From Alphaproteobacteria bacterium UBA3650 (GTDB lineage: Bacteria > Pseudomonadota > Alphaproteobacteria > CAAHEQ01 > UBA3637), in assembly GCA_002373815.1 (NCBI GenBank), contig DFKH01000117.1, positions 1-11,805 of the forward strand: DNA of 11,805 nucleotides, read 5' to 3'. Each line of letters begins with the position of its first letter. The stretch's first letter is position 1. Position numbers and translations under genes: made by a program. A model generated the notes under the pieces. The model was not told the origin of the DNA, made no database searches, and was given only the letters and a program-made list of their open reading frames with translations. Shown here one piece after another: positions 6,497-11,805 of this stretch.

Positions 6497-7837
6497 ATGA
6501 AACAGCTTGTGAGTGTTATTTTTTTGATGAGTTTTGCTTGGAGTGCGCAAGCAAAATTGGATCCTTTTTCTGTGTATAAATTGAATGTGCCGGAAAATTG
6601 TGTTGATAAGTCTTTAGATAAAGAGGAAATCGGGTTGCCAGAACTGATTCAGATGGGGATTTGTACAAATCCTGCGCTAAGTCGCGAATATATGTCAGTA
6701 AAGGCTAGTGAAGCAGAAGTCGGACAAGCCAAATCTGAGTATTTGCCAAACCTGAGTGCTTCTGGTTCGGCTACTGTGTCGGGTAGCAAATATGAAAAAG
6801 GAAAATATGATAAGCGATATCCATATTCTGGTAATGTTGGTTTAGATTGGTTATTGTTTGATTTTGGAGGGCGTAGCGCGCGTTTAGAAAGAATGAAGGC
6901 TTATTTGAGTTCGGCCGAGTTTAACTATAATACGCAACTACAAGAAACGGTATTATCCATCAATAATGCTTATTTGAAATTATTGGGGGCAAAAGAAGTT
7001 TTGACTAGTGCCAAGGATAGTGAGAAATCCTATAAGAAAGCATATGAAGAATCTAGGCGTAAATATGATCTTGGACTTGTTGCTTTAAGTGATAAATTAT
7101 TAGCAAAAACAAGCTATGAGCAATCTAAGTTGGCGACGATTAAAGCAGAAAATTCTGTCAAGCAAGCACAGGGTAATTTGGCAACCCTTTTGAATTTGTC
7201 ACCAGATACCTCATTCAATTTGAAAACTCCCCCAAAAGACAAGGATATTACGAAATTGGAAACATCAGATAGTGTTGAGACAATGATGACTTTGGCTTTG
7301 GAACAACGTCCAGAACTCAAGAGTAAGGAAAGTTCTGTGACAGCGGCAAAAGAAAATATTTCTGCTGTGCGGTCCACAACATTGCCAAGTCTAACAGCTT
7401 CTGGTAGTGCAGGCTATGGGGATACGTGGCGCAAATCAAATCCTTATCAATTGTCCACATCTGCAGGGTTGCGTTTAAGTGTACCTTTGTTTACGGGGTT
7501 TAATGATACATATAAAGTAGCAGCGGCTGAATATCAATATCGTCAGGCGCAATATGGTTTGCAAGAAACACAAAATAGCATTCGTAATGAAGTGTGGACG
7601 GCGTATCAAGATTATCAAACATCTGTGGAGGCCTATAAAATTTCACGTGCGGTGTTAGATTCTGCCAAGGAAAATGAGCGGGTAGCAATGAAATCGTATG
7701 AAGTTGGAAAAGGCGATATTTTAAATTTATTGACAGCTACTTCTCAAATGTCTGACGCTCGTCAAGGATTAGTCAATGCCTTTTATTCTGTGTTGATTAG
7801 TAAGGCAAATTTATACAGGGCAATCGGGAGGTTTTAA
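6497..7837 (+). CDS. TolC-like outer membrane efflux protein
   Basis: Outer-membrane channel of a tripartite exporter (OEP family, TolC-like). The 446 residues begin with a signal peptide, MKQLVSVIFLMSFAWSAQA, followed by KLDP. The two halves repeat each other as in TolC: first half NPALSREYMSVKASEAEVGQ then YLPNLSASGSA, second half RPELKSKESSVTAA then LPSLTASGSAGYGD, each followed by a strand and a long Ala/Gln/Lys-rich coiled-coil helix pair. The protein ends in Phe, as many outer-membrane proteins do. ATG 6497 is chosen because AAGGAG lies five bases upstream and the signal peptide starts there. A GTG at 6479 in the same frame lies before the predicted transcription start. The adaptor gene follows immediately (stop 7835-7837, ATG 7838). 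Confidence 0.93.
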   Translation: MKQLVSVIFLMSFAWSAQAKLDPFSVYKLNVPENCVDKSLDKEEIGLPELIQMGICTNPALSREYMSVKASEAEVGQAKSEYLPNLSASGSATVSGSKYEKGKYDKRYPYSGNVGLDWLLFDFGGRSARLERMKAYLSSAEFNYNTQLQETVLSINNAYLKLLGAKEVLTSAKDSEKSYKKAYEESRRKYDLGLVALSDKLLAKTSYEQSKLATIKAENSVKQAQGNLATLLNLSPDTSFNLKTPPKDKDITKLETSDSVETMMTLALEQRPELKSKESSVTAAKENISAVRSTTLPSLTASGSAGYGDTWRKSNPYQLSTSAGLRLSVPLFTGFNDTYKVAAAEYQYRQAQYGLQETQNSIRNEVWTAYQDYQTSVEAYKISRAVLDSAKENERVAMKSYEVGKGDILNLLTATSQMSDARQGLVNAFYSVLISKANLYRAIGRF

Positions 7838-8962
7838 ATGAAAAAAGGTATTGTGATTGGTGTATTAGCTCTGATTGTTGTAACGGGCTGGTATTTGATG
7901 AAGCCCAAAAATAAGGAATCTTTTTCCGCAAAAGATTTTGAGATGGCGACTGTGACAAGAGGATCCGTAGCATATGTTGTGACGGCTTCTGGTAAAATTC
8001 AACCTATCAATCAGGTTTCTGTTGGCACACAGGTGTCAGGTATTATCGAAGAAGTTTTGGTCGATTATAATGACGAAGTCAAGGAAGGACAATTGTTGGC
8101 TCGATTGGATACTTCTGTTTTACAAGAAAATTTAAATGATGCCAAAGCAAGATTGGATTTAGCAACAGCCAAAAAAAAGATTTCAGATTTGAATTATGAA
8201 CGATTGAACAAACTGTATAAAGAAAAATTGATTTCAAAAGCTAATTTAGAAGAAGCGGAGATTGATTTGGAAACAGCAAAGGCCAATGTTTTAAGCTCTC
8301 AAGCAGATTATAATAAAGCAAAACGTAATTATGGGTACGCAACAATTACATCTCCTGTATCGGGTACTGTGATTTCTAAGGAAGTAGAGCAAGGACAAAC
8401 TGTGGCCGCAAGTCTTTCTACACCAACATTATTTATGATTGCTGAAGATTTGACGAAAATGCAAATTGAAGCAAATATCGCTGAAGCAGATATTGGTGTG
8501 ATAAAAGCTGGAAAAGCTGTTAGCTTTACGGTAGATGCATACCCAAATGATAAATTTGATGGTGTTGTGCAACAAATTCGTTTGTCTCCAAAAGAAGAAT
8601 CTAATGTGGTGATGTATACTGTTGTGATTGAAGTAGATAATTCTTCTCGTAAGTTATTGCCAGGGATGACGGCAAGTGTGTCTATTGAAGTTGAACGGGC
8701 AGAAGATGCTCTTTTATTGCCAGCCATGGTCTTGCAGTTTAAACCATCAGCAGCTTTGCGTAAGACGACAGATGAAGTACCAAATCCTGATATGTTGAAA
8801 AACGAAGATGTTGTTTATCAATTCAAAAATGGTCGGTTGCACCCAATTGTTATTACAAAAGGTATTTCTGATATGGCAAATATTGAAATCAAATCTGGTT
8901 TAAAAGAAGGCGATCAGGTTATTTTGGAAGCCTCAAGCGGGAAACGGCGTGAACGTAAATGA
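7838..8962 (+). CDS. MacA-like periplasmic adaptor (membrane fusion protein)
   Basis: HlyD/RND-type adaptor linking the inner-membrane ABC transporter to the TolC-like channel. In 374 residues there is an N-terminal membrane anchor (about 5-21) and the first half of the lipoyl domain (GKIQPINQVSVGTQVSGII, then VKEGQLLARLD). A long coiled-coil hairpin (about 95-165) is followed by the second lipoyl half (ATITSPVSGTV, VEQGQTV) and the beta-barrel part with AYPNDKFDGVVQQIRLSP, NVVMYTVVIEVDN and LLPGMTASVSI. These match the MacA branch closely. GGGAGG lies six bases before ATG, and the end overlaps the ATPase gene by ATGA. The last residues are basic (KRRERK). The substrate (macrolide, peptide, siderophore or lipid) cannot be read from sequence. 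Confidence 0.93.
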   Translation: MKKGIVIGVLALIVVTGWYLMKPKNKESFSAKDFEMATVTRGSVAYVVTASGKIQPINQVSVGTQVSGIIEEVLVDYNDEVKEGQLLARLDTSVLQENLNDAKARLDLATAKKKISDLNYERLNKLYKEKLISKANLEEAEIDLETAKANVLSSQADYNKAKRNYGYATITSPVSGTVISKEVEQGQTVAASLSTPTLFMIAEDLTKMQIEANIAEADIGVIKAGKAVSFTVDAYPNDKFDGVVQQIRLSPKEESNVVMYTVVIEVDNSSRKLLPGMTASVSIEVERAEDALLLPAMVLQFKPSAALRKTTDEVPNPDMLKNEDVVYQFKNGRLHPIVITKGISDMANIEIKSGLKEGDQVILEASSGKRRERK

Positions 8963-9669
8963 GTGAGAAACCAATTGTCATAGAAGTAAAGGATTTATGT
9001 AAAACCTACTACATGGAAGGTGGGGCCAGTCAGGTTGTTTTGAAACATATCAATTTTAAGATTTATGAAGGCGAATTTGTGGCTATTATGGGACACTCCG
9101 GATCTGGAAAATCTACTTTGATGAACACTCTTGGCTGTTTAGATCGTCCCACAAGTGGTGAGTATTTTTTAGCTGGTGAATCTGTTGCAAAACGAACTGA
9201 TAAAGAATTAGCCATCATTCGGGGGCAAAAAATTGGGTTTGTATTTCAGAATTTTAATTTGATGATGAAGCGTTCGATTGTAGATAATGTGTCGATGCCA
9301 TTGATTTATCAAGGTGTTAGTGAAAATGAACGGCGTGAACGGGCGTTGGAGATGTTAAAGATTGTTGGGTTGGAGGGATATGGAGATCGTCCGCCTAGCC
9401 AAATTTCAGGTGGTATGCAACAACGTGTGGCGATTGCAAGAGCCCTTATCAATCATCCAAAGATTATTTTTGCAGATGAGCCTACGGGGAATTTGGATTC
9501 CATTACTTCAGATGAAATTATGAATTTATTTACGGAATTAAATAAAAAAGGAATTACTATTGTATTGGTCACACATGAAGATGATGTGGCTGATTATGCC
9601 AAACGGATGATTAAAATTTCAGATGGTCGAGTAGAGTATGATGGCCTGAGAAAGGAGTATCACGCATGA
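8959..9669 (+). CDS. MacB/LolD-type ABC transporter ATP-binding protein
   Basis: ATPase that powers the exporter from the cytoplasmic face. All nucleotide-binding motifs are present in the 236-residue protein: Walker A GHSGSGKST (45-53), Q-loop Gln97 in FVFQNFNLM, signature ISGGMQQR (149-156; Met replaces the usual Gln), Walker B IIFADEPTGNLD (169-180) and H-loop His206 in LVTHEDD. The sequence belongs to the MacB/LolD/FtsE group of ATPases paired with FtsX-like permeases. It overlaps the adaptor stop and the permease start by four bases each. MacB of E. coli carries ATPase and permease in one chain; here they are separate genes. Confidence 0.95.
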   Translation: MSEKPIVIEVKDLCKTYYMEGGASQVVLKHINFKIYEGEFVAIMGHSGSGKSTLMNTLGCLDRPTSGEYFLAGESVAKRTDKELAIIRGQKIGFVFQNFNLMMKRSIVDNVSMPLIYQGVSENERRERALEMLKIVGLEGYGDRPPSQISGGMQQRVAIARALINHPKIIFADEPTGNLDSITSDEIMNLFTELNKKGITIVLVTHEDDVADYAKRMIKISDGRVEYDGLRKEYHA

Positions 9670-10883
9670 TTTATCAGATCCTACGTGAAGCTTGGATTTC
9701 TATTTCTGCCTATAAGCTTAGAACTTTTTTAACCATGTTGGGTATTGTGATTGGTGTTGCTTCTGTTGTACTGATGGTGGCAGCTGGCCAAACTGTCAGT
9801 AATGAAATTACCAAAACATTTGATTCCATGGGGACAAACTTGATCATTTTGGCTCCAGCAGAAACCGTTAGTGGTGGCGTGCGTGGTGGACGTGGGCGGC
9901 CTAGTATTACTTTTAAAGATGTGGAAGCATTAAAAAGTTTGAAAGATGTTGAAACAACTTCTTATGTTGTCAATGCGGCTGTTCAGGCTGTTTATGGTTC
10001 CAATAACTATGGAGTGAGTGTTTATGGTACAAATCCAGATTACTTGGCTGTTGGTAATTGGGAAATTGAGTCGGGAATGGCGTTTACAGAAAAAGATGTG
10101 AAAGCGGGAAAACCCTATATCATTATTGGACAAACGATTGTGGATGAATTATTCGGACTTCAAAATCCTATTGGAAAAGTTTTGCGATTAAAGGGGCAAC
10201 CTTTTACGGTGATTGGCACTTTAAAGGCGAAGGGTGACAATTTGATGGGACAGGATCAAGATAATATCATTATGATGCCTGTTACGACTTTACGCCAACG
10301 TCTTAGAGGGTCTAATCGACCGCAATATACGGATATTGCGTTTGTAAAAGTGACACAAGAAGATAAAATGGAATCTGTATCTAAGCGTATAGAGTATTTA
10401 CTTAGAGCGCGTCATTATTTGAAGGAGGGCGCGCCCAATGATTTTTCAATTCATTTAATGACAGAAATGGTAGAAAAGGTTCAAAATGTAGGTTTTATTT
10501 TATCTCTTTTATTGTCGTCCATAGCCTCAATTTCTTTGGTAGTTGGTTCAATTGGTATTATGAATATGATGCTCGTATCTGTGTCCGAAAGAACTCGGGA
10601 AATTGGTACGCGTAAAGCTTTGGGGGCTCCTAATCGGTGGATTATGTTTCAATTTTTGATGGAATCTATTATCATTTCATTTATGGGGAGCTTTATTGGT
10701 ATGATTTTAGGGGTTATTTTATCACAGATTGCAGGAAAAATGCTTGATAAGCAGGTCCCGATTTCTCTGTGGAGTGTTGTGATTTCGGCTTCTGTCGCTA
10801 TTTTTGTAGGGGTTGTGTCTGGTATTATGCCGGCAAGAAAAGCCATGAAATTAGATCCAATTGAGGCTCTTAGGTATCAGTGA
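9666..10883 (+). CDS. MacB-type ABC transporter permease
   Basis: Inner-membrane subunit of the exporter (405 residues, the usual size for a stand-alone MacB/YknZ-type permease). It has the N-terminal segment LRTFLTMLGIVIGVASVV with the first membrane helix (about 20-41), then a large periplasmic domain (MacB_PCD, about 42-275). Three further helices lie in the FtsX domain (about 277-303, 328-352, 366-390), with the conserved IGIMNMMLVSVSERTREIG, RKALGA and the C-terminal PARKAMKLDPIEALRYQ. GGAG (9654-9657) lies eight bases upstream of ATG 9666. MacB-type transporters work by moving the periplasmic adaptor and channel rather than by carrying substrate through the membrane (family knowledge). 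A Gly/Arg stretch, GGVRGGRGRP (about 70-79), sits in the first part of the periplasmic domain. Confidence 0.94.
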   Translation: MIYQILREAWISISAYKLRTFLTMLGIVIGVASVVLMVAAGQTVSNEITKTFDSMGTNLIILAPAETVSGGVRGGRGRPSITFKDVEALKSLKDVETTSYVVNAAVQAVYGSNNYGVSVYGTNPDYLAVGNWEIESGMAFTEKDVKAGKPYIIIGQTIVDELFGLQNPIGKVLRLKGQPFTVIGTLKAKGDNLMGQDQDNIIMMPVTTLRQRLRGSNRPQYTDIAFVKVTQEDKMESVSKRIEYLLRARHYLKEGAPNDFSIHLMTEMVEKVQNVGFILSLLLSSIASISLVVGSIGIMNMMLVSVSERTREIGTRKALGAPNRWIMFQFLMESIIISFMGSFIGMILGVILSQIAGKMLDKQVPISLWSVVISASVAIFVGVVSGIMPARKAMKLDPIEALRYQ

Positions 10884-10894
10884 AAGGAAAAAAT

Positions 10895-11548
10895 ATGAAA
10901 AACATTGTTTTGTTATTAGGAGGTTTAATGATAAGTACATCTGTGATGGCAACGCCTATGAAATTATTGGTGTTTGGTGATAGTTTAAGTGTGGGACATA
11001 ATATAGAAGCAAAAGATTCTTTTTGGTCCCAATTAAATGTTGTGTTAAAGAAAAATGGACATAATGTGCAGGTGTTAAATCATAGTAAAAGTGGTGAAAC
11101 GACTGCTGGTGCTTTGCATCGAATCAAAAGTGCTATTGCTCGTAAGCCAGATGGGGTGATTTTACAGCTTGGAAGTAATGATATGTTTCAACATTTTCCC
11201 TTAGAAAAAACACAAAAAAATTTGCAAACGCTGATTGATACTTTTAAGCAAAAAGAAATTCCTGTCTTTTTGGTTGGTATGGAGGCGATGTTGACCGAGC
11301 CACAAGAATATCGAGATGGTATACGTCAGATGTATGTGCATTTGGCAACAGAAAATGAATTGTTGCTATATCCATTCTTTATGGATGGGTTGTGGCGTGA
11401 AGATGGATCGCACACATCAGAAGATTACTTTTTAAAAGATGGTATTCATCCAACGGGAAAAGGTGTTGCGGTGATGGTAAAGCGCATTTTGCCTGCGGTA
11501 GAACAATTCCTGCGTGAGGATATGCAAGAAAAAGAAAGTGCAAAATAA
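10895..11548 (+). CDS. Secreted SGNH/GDSL esterase, TesA-like (arylesterase / lysophospholipase)
   Basis: Periplasmic serine hydrolase resembling E. coli TesA (thioesterase I / lysophospholipase L1). From ATG 10895 it has 217 residues with a signal peptide (MKNIVLLLGGLMISTSVMA) and the four SGNH blocks: GDSLS with nucleophile Ser30, SGETT with Gly67, LGSND with Asn95, and DGIHPT with Asp182 and His185. PFFM before the last block also matches TesA. Ser replaces Gly/Ala in the usual GGND/GAND. AAAGGA lies six bases before this ATG. A GTG at 10880, overlapping the permease stop, is less likely because it would put charged residues ahead of the signal peptide and lacks a ribosome site. It is last in the exporter operon, followed by a terminator. 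True substrate is unknown. Confidence 0.92.
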   Translation: MKNIVLLLGGLMISTSVMATPMKLLVFGDSLSVGHNIEAKDSFWSQLNVVLKKNGHNVQVLNHSKSGETTAGALHRIKSAIARKPDGVILQLGSNDMFQHFPLEKTQKNLQTLIDTFKQKEIPVFLVGMEAMLTEPQEYRDGIRQMYVHLATENELLLYPFFMDGLWREDGSHTSEDYFLKDGIHPTGKGVAVMVKRILPAVEQFLREDMQEKESAK

Positions 11549-11564
11549 ATTTTGTATTATAGTT

Positions 11565-11592
11565 ATCCCCCCTTTCCTATGGGGGATTTTTT
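11565..11592 (+). terminator. Rho-independent terminator of the export operon
   Basis: Stem ATCCCCC (11565-11571) pairs with GGGGGAT (11581-11587) around a nine-base loop, and the T tract runs 11587-11592. It begins 17 bases after the esterase stop. There is no T tract in the other direction, so it acts on plus-strand transcripts only. Confidence 0.9.
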
Positions 11593-11593
11593 C

Positions 11594-11622
11594 TTGACAT
11601 ATTTTTTGTTTTTATTTAGGAT
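11594..11622 (+). promoter_or_regulatory. Strong sigma-70 promoter after the terminator
   Basis: Perfect -35 TTGACA (11594-11599), exact 17-base spacer, -10 TAGGAT (11617-11622, four of six consensus). Transcription would start near 11629. It begins two bases after the terminator's T tract, so it serves a new unit to the right. Confidence 0.7.
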
Positions 11623-11628
11623 TTTAAT

Positions 11629-11783
11629 TGTATTTGGGCAGGTGCCTGAATGCTGGACTTGAAAATCCGACCTAAAATATCCGTCAATATTGGGCGGGTG
11701 ATCGCCGAATATATTGAATAGGTGATGCTGTTTTAGGCAGATTTTCAACATCCGTCCACTTTGGAAAAAGTAGAATTTTTTTT
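11629..11783 (+). ncRNA. Candidate structured RNA (sRNA or leader) with long hairpin
   Basis: No supported protein gene lies here, but the sequence folds into one long imperfect hairpin. TGGAC-TTGAAAATC (11654-11667) pairs with GATTTTCAA (11740-11748) plus, after a five-base bulge, GTCCA (11754-11758). CCTAAAA (11671-11677) pairs with TTTTAGG (11731-11737), CAATAT (11685-11690) with ATATTG (11711-11716), and GGCG (11693-11696) with CGCC (11703-11706) around the loop GGTGAT. That is about 31 pairs over 105 bases. A small stem, ACTTT/AAAGT (11758-11770), leads into T8 (11776-11783), which could end a ~155-base RNA. I cannot match it to a known RNA family. It could also be a 5' leader of a gene starting just past 11805, or a DNA palindromic repeat. 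Confidence 0.4.
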
Positions 11784-11805
11784 AATTATCAATAAAAATG
11801 AAAGG

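Noticed and set aside
8329..8727. Minus-strand 132-codon open frame
   Set aside because: It lies opposite the conserved MacA-like beta-barrel region and lacks a ribosome site or recognisable motif.
10880..10894. GTG at 10880 as start of the esterase
   Set aside because: It would add MKGKN before the signal peptide. AAAGGA is correctly placed for ATG 10895 and falls inside the longer reading.
11563..11751. Minus-strand 62-codon open frame across the terminator
   Set aside because: It runs through the terminator stem and the hairpin, has no ribosome site, and shows no protein-like composition apart from Lys runs that follow the T tracts.
11629..11783. Assignment to 6S RNA, SRP RNA, tmRNA, or FMN/TPP riboswitch
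   Set aside because: The conserved cores of these RNAs, as I know them, are not present. Only a generic long hairpin is visible.

Overview
The window looks like AT-rich alphaproteobacterial chromosome. The best taxonomic marker is a GcrA cell-cycle regulator (1770-2150, minus), a family essentially confined to Alphaproteobacteria. The run xseB-ispA is also common in that class. Inner- and outer-membrane export proteins and several signal peptides show a Gram-negative envelope. A low-GC, uncultured alphaproteobacterium (host- or gut-associated type) is an inference from base composition, not something the sequence proves.

Left part, minus strand (6401 down to 1): eight tightly packed genes read leftwards. 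In order of transcription they are a small protein with a Cys/His-rich tail, xseB, ispA, nth, a DUF2207-like membrane protein, a small secreted protein of unknown function, gcrA, and the first ~593 codons of polA, which runs off the left edge. Junctions are overlaps or direct abutments, except for 59 bases before gcrA that hold a near-consensus sigma-70 promoter. The polA exonuclease domain has lost most of its 3'-5' proofreading residues.

Middle (6402-6496): a divergent regulatory region. Two outward promoters use the two strands of the same -35 sequence, and short CTTG/CAAG inverted repeats could be an operator.

Right part, plus strand (6497-11548): a complete export operon. It encodes a TolC-like outer-membrane factor, a MacA-like periplasmic adaptor, a MacB-type ATPase, a separate MacB-type permease, and a secreted TesA-like SGNH esterase. 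Together the first four would form an envelope-spanning efflux pump. The esterase is plausibly co-expressed, and a clear intrinsic terminator follows it at 11565-11592.

Right edge (11593-11805): no convincing protein gene. There is a very good sigma-70 promoter (11594-11622) followed by a ~105-base imperfect hairpin with about 31 base pairs, which then leads into a T8 tract. This is either a structured small RNA, a leader of a gene just beyond the edge, or a palindromic repeat element. It is the least explained part of the window.
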